A program made the position numbers and the translations under genes. A stretch of 64,000 nt of DNA from Alphaproteobacteria bacterium (GTDB lineage: Bacteria; Pseudomonadota; Alphaproteobacteria; Rhodobacterales; Rhodobacteraceae). The notes under the pieces were generated by a model, which was not told the origin of the DNA, did no database searches, and saw nothing but the letters and a program-made list of their open reading frames with translations. Shown here in pieces: positions 36,983 through 47,447 of the stretch (the stretch's first letter is position 1; every line of letters begins with the position of its first letter). Location: positions 150,724 to 214,723 of the forward strand of contig JAUIIJ010000001.1 in NCBI GenBank assembly GCA_030431825.1, written 5' to 3'.

Positions 36983-37032
36983 GCCGGTCTTGTGACGGTC
37001 GTCAGCTGTGATCGGATCGACGCGTCTTGCGA

Positions 37033-38013
37033 TCACTCGGGAAAAATCGTCTTCCAGTCCGTCTTCATGTCGATGACCAGCCAGTCATTATCGTCGGCGG
37101 CGTCGAGCGCCTTGTCGAGTTTGCCGACAGGCGAGTCGCGGTCATAGGCGTATTCCCGATCGGCGTCGGTGTGATGCACGATGGCGCCAAGACTGGGGCC
37201 GTCAATGCCCACGGTGGTATATTCCAGCATCTGGAAATCGCCATCCGAATTGCCGAAGGCGATGATGGGACGACGCCCGATATGCGAATTGATCCCGACC
37301 GGCTTGCCCGCCTTGTCGTCGACGAACGCGATCTCGCCGGTGCGCATCAGGGTCGGTTTTCCGTCCACGATCATGTATTCGGTGGTCGTTGATGATCCGA
37401 CCACCTGCTGCGGCGGGATATTATAGACCTCCTGGGTCCAGGGGCGCATGAATTCGATACCGCCACCGGACACGATGTAGGTTTCGAAATCATTGTCCTG
37501 AAGATAGTCGATCAGCTCCAGCATGGGTTGATAGACAAGCCTTGTGTAGGGCTTGTCGAACCTGGGATGTTTCGCCTCCGCCAGCCAGTCGAGCGCAATC
37601 TGTGCGAACTGCTCGGTGCTCATTCCTCCATGGGTCGCTGCGACGATCTCGAGCAGACCCTCTTCACCTGTTGCGGCAAGAGCTTCCATATCGCCATCCA
37701 GCACCGCCTGAAACGGCTGCGTGGTTTTCCAGTCGGGGTGATCGGCGGCGATGTCCCTGACCCGGTCCAGCGCAAAGGCGAGTTGGGTATAGATCGGCTG
37801 TTCCACCCACAGGGTGCCGTCATTGTCAAAGGTGGCGATGCGCTCGTCCTTGTCGACATGGGCGTCGCCATTCTCATTCGTGACGTCTTGCACAAAGGCG
37901 ATGATCGCGCGCTTGCTCTCCCCGTCATTCCACGAGGGCAGCGGATCGTCCTGTGCCGCCGCGGGCAGGGCAAGCGCGATTGCAATGGCGAGGCCGGGGG
38001 CGGATGGTTTCAT
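37033..38013 (-). CDS. Exported HAD-family phosphatase
   Basis: Protein of 326 residues with a Sec signal peptide (about residues 1-21, ending ALPAAAQ). The HAD core has motif I ATFDNDGTLW (nucleophile and acid Asp), motif II YIVSGGG and motif IV FGNSDGDFQML. It is therefore a periplasmic phosphomonoesterase-like enzyme; the substrate is unknown. The start at 38013 is set by the signal peptide. Confidence 0.85.
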   Translation of the reverse strand: MKPSAPGLAIAIALALPAAAQDDPLPSWNDGESKRAIIAFVQDVTNENGDAHVDKDERIATFDNDGTLWVEQPIYTQLAFALDRVRDIAADHPDWKTTQPFQAVLDGDMEALAATGEEGLLEIVAATHGGMSTEQFAQIALDWLAEAKHPRFDKPYTRLVYQPMLELIDYLQDNDFETYIVSGGGIEFMRPWTQEVYNIPPQQVVGSSTTTEYMIVDGKPTLMRTGEIAFVDDKAGKPVGINSHIGRRPIIAFGNSDGDFQMLEYTTVGIDGPSLGAIVHHTDADREYAYDRDSPVGKLDKALDAADDNDWLVIDMKTDWKTIFPE

Positions 38014-38234
38014 GTCATGTGCGCCTTGTTGCTGGACACCCTGGGTGTCATGTCGGTCCTGACCGGGCGTGGCCGCCCGAACACCGCCCAGTTTAGACCT
38101 CCACCGCCGTTCGGCAAGCGAATGTCGGGGGACCGGTGCAACCGCGACAGCGAGGTTGCAATAGCTGAACACGCGGCGAAAGAACCGGCGGTGAGGCCCT
38201 GAGCGCGGGTTGCGCGGCCATCACGCCGGATTTT

Positions 38235-39281
38235 TCATTCGGCGGCGCGGCTCAGCATGCCGAACAGGTCGCGCGGGTCATCCGGATCCGCCAGCAGGTC
38301 GAGCGGATGGTAAAGGCCCGTCTCTGGCAATTGATCGCGAACATAGCGCAGGGCCGAGAAATCCTCGATCGCAAAGCCGACGCTGTCAAACAGCGTGATC
38401 TGCCGTTCTGACGTGCGCCCTTGGGCGGTGCCGGATATGACCTTCCACAACTCTGTGACCGGGTGATCGGGATCAAGCTGCTGAATCTCGCCTTCGACGC
38501 GGGTCTGGGGCGGGAATTCGACAAAGATGTCCGCACGATTCAGGATCGCAGGCGCGAGTTCGGTCTTGCCCGGACAATCCCCGCCGATGGCGTTGATATG
38601 TACGCCCGCGCCGACCATGTTGTCGGTCAGGATGGTGGCATATTGCTTGTCGGCGGTGCAGGTGGTGAGGATTTGCGCGCCCTCGATGGCGTCTTCCGGC
38701 GAGGTGCAGGGCACCACGTCAAGTCCGTGACCCGCGAGGTTGGCGGCGCATTTTTCGGTGGCGGCGGAGTCGATGTCGTAGAGACGCACGGATTTCAGCC
38801 CGCAGATCGCCTTCATGGCGAGGGTCTGGAATTCCGACTGGGCCCCGTTTCCGATCATTGCCATCGTGTCGGCCCCCTTGGGCGCGAGGTGCCGGGCGAC
38901 CATCGCGCTGGTTGCCGCGGTGCGCATGGCGGTCAGGATGGTCATTTCCGTCAGCAGAACCGGATACCCCGAGGCGACATCGGCCAGCAGGCCGAAGGCG
39001 GTCACGGTTTGCAGCCCCTCTGCGGTGTTCTTGGGGTGGCCATTGACATATTTGAAGCCGTAAACCTCGCCATCCGATGTCGGCATGAGTTCGATGACGC
39101 CCTCGGCGGAATGGCTGGCCACGCGGGGCGTCTTGTCGAACAGTTCCCAGCGTTTGAAATCCGCTTCGATATAATCCGCGAGACCACGCAGCATCGGTTC
39201 GATCCCGATATGGTGGATCAATTGCATCATGTGGTCGACGGAAACAAAGGGGACGAGGGCCTTGTCGGAAGGTTGGGTCAT
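38235..39281 (-). CDS. Ornithine cyclodeaminase
   Basis: NAD-dependent enzyme converting ornithine to proline and ammonia, mu-crystallin family. 348 residues, close to the characterised Pseudomonas enzyme. The nucleotide-binding loop is MIGNGAQSEFQTLAMK, the catalytic region has GGDCPGKTEL, and PVLLTEMTILTAMRTAATSA matches the substrate region. The start at 39281 is preferred (MTQPSD); ATGs at 39296 and 39302 would add a few residues. It lies downstream of the arginase gene on the same strand, so ornithine made there can be used directly. Confidence 0.93.
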   Translation of the reverse strand: MTQPSDKALVPFVSVDHMMQLIHHIGIEPMLRGLADYIEADFKRWELFDKTPRVASHSAEGVIELMPTSDGEVYGFKYVNGHPKNTAEGLQTVTAFGLLADVASGYPVLLTEMTILTAMRTAATSAMVARHLAPKGADTMAMIGNGAQSEFQTLAMKAICGLKSVRLYDIDSAATEKCAANLAGHGLDVVPCTSPEDAIEGAQILTTCTADKQYATILTDNMVGAGVHINAIGGDCPGKTELAPAILNRADIFVEFPPQTRVEGEIQQLDPDHPVTELWKVISGTAQGRTSERQITLFDSVGFAIEDFSALRYVRDQLPETGLYHPLDLLADPDDPRDLFGMLSRAAE

Positions 39282-39387
39282 GTCGGTCTCTTTCATTTTC
39301 ATCAGCGGCGGGCCGGATGGCCGGCGGTTTCGAGTCTGGGCAGTACCAGCAGCGAACCGCTGGGCTCGCGGCATGAGCGCCGGGCCG

Positions 39388-40302
39388 TCAGGTCGGGCGA
39401 TCGAAGACGCGGCGTCCGAGTGAGGACGCGGCAAGGTCAACCATCACCGTTGCGGTGCGGCCGCGATCGTCCAGAAACGGGTTCAACTCGACGAGATCGA
39501 GCGACGTCATCAGGTCGCTGTCGCAGATCATCTCCATCACCAGATGCGCCTCGCGGATGGTGGCGCCGCCCGGAACCGTGGTGCCAACCGCAGGGGCGAT
39601 CATCGGATCGAGGAAATCGACATCCAGGCTCACATGCAGCAATCCGTTCGCGGCGGCGACCTTGTCAAGGAACGCCGCCAGCGGCGCGGCGATGCCGGTC
39701 TCGTCGATCGCGCGCATGTCGTGACGTTCGATCGCGGTCTGCTGGAGCGCCTGCCGCTCTGCCGCATCGACCGATCGCAGTCCGATGATGCAGATATTTT
39801 CCTGCGGCACCGGGTTGGTGATGACGGGAAAGCCGCCAAAGCCCGACCGGCCGGTGACATAGCCCAGAGGGGTGCCGTGCAGGTTGCCGGAATCCGATGT
39901 TTCGGGCGTGTGATAGTCGCTGTGGGCGTCGAGCCAAAGCACGAAGAGCGGCCGGCCCAGGGTGGCGGCGTGGTTGGCGACGCCGGCGACGCTGCCCAGT
40001 GACAGCGCGTGGTCGCCGCCCATGAAGATCGGCAGGCCGCGACCCATGGCGTCTTCGGCGGCACGGATCAGCCGGTTGGTCCAGCCGATGGTTTCGTTCG
40101 GGCGCACCAGCTTGCCGTCGCCGGTATCGGGTGCATGCGCCGCCGGGGTGAGGTTGCCCATGTCCTTGACCTTGTGGCCAAGATCGCCGAGCGCCTCGGC
40201 GAGGCCGGCGGTACGATAGGCGTCCGGTCCCATCAGACAGCCACGCCGCTCCTTGCCACTGTCGACGGGCGCACCGATCAATATGCAGGTTTTTTGTGTC
40301 AT
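39388..40302 (-). CDS. rocF: Arginase
   Basis: Hydrolyses arginine to ornithine and urea with a dinuclear manganese centre. 304 residues. The metal ligands are visible in MGGDHALSLGS, LWLDAHSDYHTPET and SLDVDFLDP, and GAPVDSGKERRGCLMGP marks the N-terminus. The start at 40302 (MTQKTC) is clear. It is upstream of ornithine cyclodeaminase and divergent from an Lrp-type regulator. Confidence 0.95.
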   Translation of the reverse strand: MTQKTCILIGAPVDSGKERRGCLMGPDAYRTAGLAEALGDLGHKVKDMGNLTPAAHAPDTGDGKLVRPNETIGWTNRLIRAAEDAMGRGLPIFMGGDHALSLGSVAGVANHAATLGRPLFVLWLDAHSDYHTPETSDSGNLHGTPLGYVTGRSGFGGFPVITNPVPQENICIIGLRSVDAAERQALQQTAIERHDMRAIDETGIAAPLAAFLDKVAAANGLLHVSLDVDFLDPMIAPAVGTTVPGGATIREAHLVMEMICDSDLMTSLDLVELNPFLDDRGRTATVMVDLAASSLGRRVFDRPT

Positions 40303-40408
40303 GAAAGCCTCGCAGAATGGGGTGCTTATGATTAACTTCCGAAATGATGTTGTCGAAAGTGCATATTTTGCGCAATTGTTCCGGAATATGTGCAAATCGG
40401 AGGCTTGA
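40303..40408. promoter_or_regulatory. Divergent control region of arginase and the Lrp-type regulator
   Basis: 106 bp, clearly AT-richer than the flanks. It holds an imperfect inverted repeat: TGCATATT at 40360-40367 and AATATG at 40385-40390, centred near 40375. An Lrp-family protein encoded alongside is the natural candidate to bind it. The regulator has a strong CGGAGG ribosome site at 40398-40403. Confidence 0.5.
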
Positions 40409-40834
40409 ATGGACAAAACGGATGAACGCCTGATTGCCGCGCTTCGCCACAATGCGCGCGCATCGCTCTCGGAACTGGCGGCGACGCTGGGCCTGTCGCG
40501 GACAACCGTGCGGTCAAGGATCGAACGGTTGCAGCAGAGTGGCCAGATTCTCGGATTCACCGTGGTGATGAAAGAGGACACGCTGCGCGATCCGGTGCGC
40601 GGACTGATGATGATCGGTATCGAAGGGCGCGGCACGGAACGGGTGGTGCGTCAGCTGCACGGGCTTGCCGCCGTGCGGGCGGTGCATTCCACCAATGGCC
40701 GCTGGGATCTGATCGTGGAACTGGGTACCGAGACACTGGAGGCGCTCGATGCGGCCCTTGCGACGATCCGGCGGTTCGATGGTGTCAGCACCAGCGAAAC
40801 CAACCTGCTGCTCGCCACGCGCAAGGCGACGTGA
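40409..40834 (+). CDS. Lrp/AsnC family transcriptional regulator
   Basis: Protein of 141 residues: N-terminal AsnC-type helix-turn-helix (DERLIAALRHNARASLSELAATLGLSRTTVRSRIERL) and a C-terminal RAM ligand-binding domain. By position it probably senses arginine or ornithine and controls the divergent arginase/ornithine cyclodeaminase genes, like other Lrp-type arginine-catabolism regulators. This role is inferred from context. Confidence 0.92.
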   Translation: MDKTDERLIAALRHNARASLSELAATLGLSRTTVRSRIERLQQSGQILGFTVVMKEDTLRDPVRGLMMIGIEGRGTERVVRQLHGLAAVRAVHSTNGRWDLIVELGTETLEALDAALATIRRFDGVSTSETNLLLATRKAT

Positions 40835-40835
40835 C

Positions 40836-42227
40836 CTACTCTGACGGGGTGACGGGCAGGTTCACGGGCCGGTAGAACCGCCAGCGCCGCATACGGTCAT
40901 GCACCGAGTCGTCGATGCTGTCGCCCGCTTCGATGACGCGCGGTTCGGACAGGGGAAGGTACCACAGCCACCCGGGCCGATTGCGCCATTGCCGCCGCAG
41001 GGTGGTCTTGGGGAAGATCTCGAGCGGCGCCCAGGCCAGAGACATCGAATCGTGCAGCGGCGCCATGGCATCCGGCTGCGCAAAACGCTGGCCGTCCGGT
41101 GTCCGGCGCTTGCAATCCTTGCCTTGCAGGAACCCCGAGCGATAGCGCGACTTGATCTTGAGTCCATGAACGGGCCTGGCGCGCCGCTCGCCCGGTTTCG
41201 GCGGATCGAGCGCGGTGTCTTCCTTCCAGGCGAGGTGCTCCATGCGGCGCAATTCGTCGAGCATCCAGAGCAGGGTGATCTTGCCGATCCCGCTGAAATA
41301 CTCGCGCGGGGTGCCGCCTATGTCCGAGTGGTATCCCGGGAACCATCGCTGGTGAACGAATTGCGTGCGCTTGTCGCGCGCGTGGCGGAACCGGTCGCCG
41401 TAATAATCGCTCTGCTTCCATCGCAGGGGACGGAACATGCTGCGGCGTTCGTCCACGGCCATGGCGTGCAGGACGATGCGCACCGAGGTGTTGGTCTCGA
41501 CATTGGCGTGGGTGCTCAGCTCCATCGGGCTGCGATAAGTGAACAGGGACGACAACGGCCGGTTCAGTCGCACCATCGAGGCCACGGTATCAAAGAGGCC
41601 AAGGCAGCGGATGGGCACACGTGCTTTTGGCCTGAGGACGGATTCATACTGGCGCAGGGCCTTGAACACCACGGCATTCGGGGCATCGCGGTCATGCTCG
41701 GTGACGATCCTGTAGGCGCGGAAAGCCTTGGTGATCATATGCAGTCTCGCCGGATCGACCAGGCCGAAATTGTGGATGAACCCCGCGAGGATGCGTGCCG
41801 CATAGGCGCCGCGGGAAAACCCGAAAATATAGATCTGGTCGTCTTCCATCCGGCTCACGGATGTCTGTTTGCGTGGCGCTTTCATGCCCAGTTCGCGGGC
41901 GGTCTCCCGCAGGGCCATGCGGTTGGCCGCGTGGGCGCGGCGCTTGTCCGTGGCGCTTTGATAGGTGTGGCAGAGAAAGCGATAGGCATCGAGCACATCG
42001 TCCTCCAGCCCCATGCCGAAGGCCAGCCCGGCCAGAGCCCGCGCCTTGCGCGTGAGCGCCGATTCAAAGAGCCGCGGACCGTCCATGGTTCCGACGCCCG
42101 GAACATAGTGAACGATCTGCCGCTCCGATTGGGCCAGGCCCTTGTACAGCTTGAGAATATTGCTCTCGTTATCCCCGACCTGATTGCCGGTGCCGTCGAT
42201 GCAGATGATGATCTTGCGGGCGTGCAT
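40836..42227 (-). CDS. DUF2235 alpha/beta-hydrolase domain protein
   Basis: Protein of 463 residues. The N-terminus KIIICIDGTGNQVGDNESNILKLY and the nucleophile motif FGFSRGAYAARILAGFIHNFG are the DUF2235 hallmarks. The family includes the Tle1-type T6SS phospholipases, but no T6SS genes are seen here, so the role is open. The ATG at 42227 is preferred to a TTG two codons upstream. Confidence 0.85.
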   Translation of the reverse strand: MHARKIIICIDGTGNQVGDNESNILKLYKGLAQSERQIVHYVPGVGTMDGPRLFESALTRKARALAGLAFGMGLEDDVLDAYRFLCHTYQSATDKRRAHAANRMALRETARELGMKAPRKQTSVSRMEDDQIYIFGFSRGAYAARILAGFIHNFGLVDPARLHMITKAFRAYRIVTEHDRDAPNAVVFKALRQYESVLRPKARVPIRCLGLFDTVASMVRLNRPLSSLFTYRSPMELSTHANVETNTSVRIVLHAMAVDERRSMFRPLRWKQSDYYGDRFRHARDKRTQFVHQRWFPGYHSDIGGTPREYFSGIGKITLLWMLDELRRMEHLAWKEDTALDPPKPGERRARPVHGLKIKSRYRSGFLQGKDCKRRTPDGQRFAQPDAMAPLHDSMSLAWAPLEIFPKTTLRRQWRNRPGWLWYLPLSEPRVIEAGDSIDDSVHDRMRRWRFYRPVNLPVTPSE

Positions 42228-42331
42228 GCGCAACCTTGTGCAATGACTGGATCAGGACCTCCAGCATGCCGGTTCCGCGCGCGCTGACAAGTGGGGGATA
42301 CCCGACCCGAGAGGTCGCGGGCAAAGGTGTT

Positions 42332-44371
42332 TCACTTGCGCCGCCGCCGTCGTTCGCGCGTCTGGGTTTCCCGTCCACCCTGATTGAAGTTGACATCGGG
42401 CAGCGTCACGATGCTGTTGAGGATCGGATAGGGTTCGATCGCGTTCGGGATGTTCGAGGCATTCACGAAATGCTCCTGAAAGCGCGGCTCGATTGCCGTT
42501 TCGATCTTGTGGATGGCGCGCACGGTCTGTTCGATCTCGTCGCGTGCCTTGCGGTTGAGCAATGCGATCCGCGCCCCGGTGCCTGCCGCGTTGCCCGCCG
42601 AACTGACCTTGTCGAGCGGGGCATCCGGGATCATGCCCAGAACCATCGCGTGCTTCGGGCTGATATGGGCGCCGAACGCACCGGCCAGGACGATCCGGTC
42701 GACCTGGTCGACCTCGAATTTGTCCATCAGCAATCGGGCACCGGAATAGAGCGCCGCCTTGGCCATCTGGATCTCGCGAATGTCCCGGTTGGTCACCGTG
42801 ATGCGCGGTCCGCCATCTGCCGTACCGTCCCAGACGAGATAGGAATAGGTGCGCCCATCCAGGATGCAGCGGTCGCTGCCTGTCTGTTCGGGCGATCCGA
42901 TCAGCCCCGGCGCATCCACGAGGCCCGCCATGCGCATTTCGGCGACCAGTTCGATAATGCCCGAGCCGCAGATCCCGGTGATGCCGGTGGTGGCGATGGC
43001 ATCGGCGAACCCGTCTTCGTCCGACCAGACATCGCTGCCGATGACACGAAAGCGCGGCGCCTTGGTCACCGGGTCGATCTCGACCCGCTCGATGGCGCCG
43101 GGCGCGGCCCGCTGGCCCGAGGAAATCTGCGCCCCTTCAAAGGCCGGCCCGGTGGGCGAGGAACAGGCCAGGACCTTGTCCTTGTTGCCCAGCAGGATCT
43201 CGGCATTGGTGCCCACGTCGACCACCAGAACGAGGTCTTCGGATTTGTCGGGCGCCTCGGACAGGGCCACCGCGGCGGCATCGGCGCCGACATGGCCGGC
43301 GATGCAGGGCAGCAGATAGATGCGCGCGCTCGGATGCAGTTTCAAATCCATCTCGGCCGCCGTCAGGTTGAGCGCGTCCGAAGTCGCCAGGGCAAACGGC
43401 GCCTGTCCCAGTTCGAACGGATCGATCCCCAGGAACAGGTGGTGCATCACCGGGTTGCACACGAAAACCGCGTCCATGATCTCGGTCTTGTCGATCCCGG
43501 CTTCGGTTGCGATCTGATCGAACAGCGTGTTCATCCCGGCCCGCACCGCCGCGGTCATTTCCGCCGCGCCGCCGGTGTTCATCATCGAATAGCTGACCCG
43601 GCTCATCAGGTCCTCGCCAAAGCGGATCTGCGGGTTCATGATCCCCGATGAGGCCACGACTTCACCGGTCTGCATGTTGCACAGATGCGCCGCGATGGTG
43701 GTGGAGCCGAGGTCGACCGCAAGGCCATAGACGGGGGCGTCGTGAAAGCCCGGCCAGACCTGCATGATACGCGGCCGATAGGCACGCGATCCGAGATGCA
43801 CCGCGCAGGTCACTTTCCAGTCGCCCTTGCGCAGAACCGGTTGCAGGGTTTGCAGTGTCGGCAGGTCGATCTGCAGGTCGGTCACGTCCCACTGCTCGCG
43901 TATGGCGTTGCGCAGGCGTTCGAGATCGCCGGTGGGATCATGCATGTCCGGTTGCGCGACCTCGACGTAAAAGAGCTTGACGCTCGGGTCGAGAACGATG
44001 TCGCGGGCTTCGGCCCGCTTGCGCACCACCTGCTTGTGGACCTGGCTTTCGGGCGGCACGTCGATCACCACATCGCCGCGGACCTGCGCCTGGCACCCCA
44101 GACGGCGCCCGTCGATCATGCCACGCTTGGACCTGTAGCGTTCCTCGACCGCATTCCATTCGGTCAGCGCATCGGCGGCAACGCGGACGCCGTGCTTGGG
44201 GAATTCGCCGTAGCTCGGCGTGATCTGGCACTTGCTGCAGATGCCGCGCCCGCCGCAGACGCTGTCGAGGTCAACGCCAAGCTGGCGCGCGGCGGTCAGA
44301 ATCGGCGTGCCCACGGGGAAACGGCCGCGTTTGCCCGAAGGCGTGAAGATCACGAGAGGGTCGGTTTGCAT
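42332..44371 (-). CDS. RACo/RamA-like corrinoid-protein activase (2Fe-2S plus ASKHA domain)
   Basis: Protein of 679 residues. An N-terminal plant-type 2Fe-2S ferredoxin domain has Cys39, Cys45, Cys48 and Cys93. A linker and a large ASKHA-fold ATPase domain follow, with VYGLAVDLGSTTIAAHLCNM, VVDVGTNAEILLGNK and GICGSGIIELVAEM. In characterised relatives (RACo) this reductively activates the Co(II) state of corrinoid proteins using ATP. It is the likely partner of corrinoid methyltransferases such as the MttB-like protein at 23.4-25.0 kb, though 17 kb away. The C-terminus ends in an Arg-rich tail. Confidence 0.87.
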   Translation of the reverse strand: MQTDPLVIFTPSGKRGRFPVGTPILTAARQLGVDLDSVCGGRGICSKCQITPSYGEFPKHGVRVAADALTEWNAVEERYRSKRGMIDGRRLGCQAQVRGDVVIDVPPESQVHKQVVRKRAEARDIVLDPSVKLFYVEVAQPDMHDPTGDLERLRNAIREQWDVTDLQIDLPTLQTLQPVLRKGDWKVTCAVHLGSRAYRPRIMQVWPGFHDAPVYGLAVDLGSTTIAAHLCNMQTGEVVASSGIMNPQIRFGEDLMSRVSYSMMNTGGAAEMTAAVRAGMNTLFDQIATEAGIDKTEIMDAVFVCNPVMHHLFLGIDPFELGQAPFALATSDALNLTAAEMDLKLHPSARIYLLPCIAGHVGADAAAVALSEAPDKSEDLVLVVDVGTNAEILLGNKDKVLACSSPTGPAFEGAQISSGQRAAPGAIERVEIDPVTKAPRFRVIGSDVWSDEDGFADAIATTGITGICGSGIIELVAEMRMAGLVDAPGLIGSPEQTGSDRCILDGRTYSYLVWDGTADGGPRITVTNRDIREIQMAKAALYSGARLLMDKFEVDQVDRIVLAGAFGAHISPKHAMVLGMIPDAPLDKVSSAGNAAGTGARIALLNRKARDEIEQTVRAIHKIETAIEPRFQEHFVNASNIPNAIEPYPILNSIVTLPDVNFNQGGRETQTRERRRRRK

Positions 44372-44454
44372 GCCTCTGTTCCACCTTGTGTGTCGACTTG
44401 GGTCACCATAGCCGGGGCTGTGTAAAGCGAAACGCGGGTAACGGCAATTTCTGA

Positions 44455-46059
<1,605 letters not shown>

Positions 46060-46176
46060 GGCGGCGCGTTTCCGCCGCGCTTTCGGCAGGTCGGGGTGGC
46101 GTAGACAGGACTGGGCAGTGGGACGACATGGTATCGATCATTCTGTGGCCGCTGTCGCGACAACGGGGGCAAGGCG

Positions 46177-47355
46177 ATGACACCTGCGGCGCGGGTTCAG
46201 GCGGCGATCGAGATTCTTGACGAGATCGAGGCCGGCAAACCGGCGGAGCAGGCGCTGACCGGCTGGTCGCGTCGCAGCCGCTATGCCGGGTCCAAGGATC
46301 GGGCGGCCGTGCGCGATCATGTGTTCGATGCCCTGCGCTGCCGGCGATCTTTCGCGGCGCTCGGCGGCGCGCAGACCGGTCGCGGACTGATGCTCGGCGC
46401 GCTGCGACATGCCGATGTCGATCCGGATACGGTGTTCACCGGCGCAAATTACGCCCCTGCGGCGCTGGACGAGAACGAGCGCGAGGCGGGGGCCGTGCCA
46501 TCGGCAGGCCCCGTCGCGCTGGACATCCCGGACTGGCTCTGGCCGCGCTTTCAAAACAGCCTGGGCGCGCAGAGCGCGGACTGTGCGCGTGCGCTGCAAT
46601 CCCGCGCGCCCGTGCATCTCAGGGTGAACCTGGGCAAGGCGGGGATCCCGGATGCACAGCAAAGCCTTCTGCGCGACGGGATCACGACGATCGCCCATCC
46701 CGCGGCGCACAGCGCACTTGAAATCACCGATGGAGCCCGGCGTTTGCGGCAGTCGGCGGCCTATCGCGCGGGCATGGTCGAGCTGCAGGACGCGGCGAGC
46801 CAGGCGGTGGTCGAGATGCTGCCTCTGCGCGACGGGATGCGGGTGCTCGATTTCTGCGCCGGCGGCGGGGGCAAGTCGCTGGCGATGGCGGCACGCGCGC
46901 GCCTCAGTCTCTTTGCCCACGATGCCGCTCCGGATCGCATGAATGACCTGCCGGCACGTGCCGAACGGGCGGGGGTACAGGTCAACCTGATTTCGGGTGA
47001 AGATGTGCAACAGGCCGCGCCGTTCGACATTGTTCTGTGTGACGTCCCGTGCTCGGGAAGCGGCGCATGGCGGCGCTCGCCCGAGGGCAAATGGCGGCTG
47101 AGCGAGGCGGCGCTGCAACGGCTTGGCGAGGTTCAGGCGGGTATTCTGCAGACCGCTTCGCGCCTGGTGGCGGATAATGGTGTGCTGGCTTACGCCACAT
47201 GCTCGGTGCTGCGTGACGAAAACCGCGACCAGATCGAGCGATTTCTGCAACAAAACGACGGCTGGAAACGCGCTGTTCAGCGACAGTGGACAATGCTGGA
47301 CGGGACCGACGGCTTTTTCACAGCACACTTGACGCGTGATGTTTCTGGTGGATAG
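46177..47355 (+). CDS. 16S rRNA (cytosine) methyltransferase, RsmB-like
   Basis: Protein of 392 residues of the NOL1/NOP2/Sun family with an N-terminal NusB-like helical region. The SAM-binding motif is VLDFCAGGGGKSLAMAA. The catalytic cysteines are in DVPCSGSGAWRRSPEGKWR and TCSVLRDEN. It probably forms m5C in 16S rRNA; whether it is strictly RsmB is inferred. cckA follows 92 bp later. Confidence 0.9.
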   Translation: MTPAARVQAAIEILDEIEAGKPAEQALTGWSRRSRYAGSKDRAAVRDHVFDALRCRRSFAALGGAQTGRGLMLGALRHADVDPDTVFTGANYAPAALDENEREAGAVPSAGPVALDIPDWLWPRFQNSLGAQSADCARALQSRAPVHLRVNLGKAGIPDAQQSLLRDGITTIAHPAAHSALEITDGARRLRQSAAYRAGMVELQDAASQAVVEMLPLRDGMRVLDFCAGGGGKSLAMAARARLSLFAHDAAPDRMNDLPARAERAGVQVNLISGEDVQQAAPFDIVLCDVPCSGSGAWRRSPEGKWRLSEAALQRLGEVQAGILQTASRLVADNGVLAYATCSVLRDENRDQIERFLQQNDGWKRAVQRQWTMLDGTDGFFTAHLTRDVSGG

Positions 47356-47381
47356 ACAACCTATACGGTAAAGTTCGCACG

Positions 47382-47396
47382 TTAATCACCGGTTAA
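47382..47396 (+). promoter_or_regulatory. cckA: Perfect CtrA box (TTAA-N7-TTAA) upstream of cckA
   Basis: TTAATCACCGGTTAA at 47382-47396 matches the CtrA consensus exactly, 51 bp before the cckA start. CckA controls CtrA phosphorylation, so the site suggests feedback regulation of the kinase gene by its own output. Binding is inferred. Confidence 0.7.
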
Positions 47397-47447
47397 CGTC
47401 TGGCCCACGACAGTAGCGCGGACGAACACAGGTTTGGGAGCCGTCGT

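Noticed and set aside
40836..42227. DUF2235 protein as a T6SS effector
   Set aside because: The fold fits Tle1-type effectors, but no VgrG, PAAR, immunity or T6SS gene is near.
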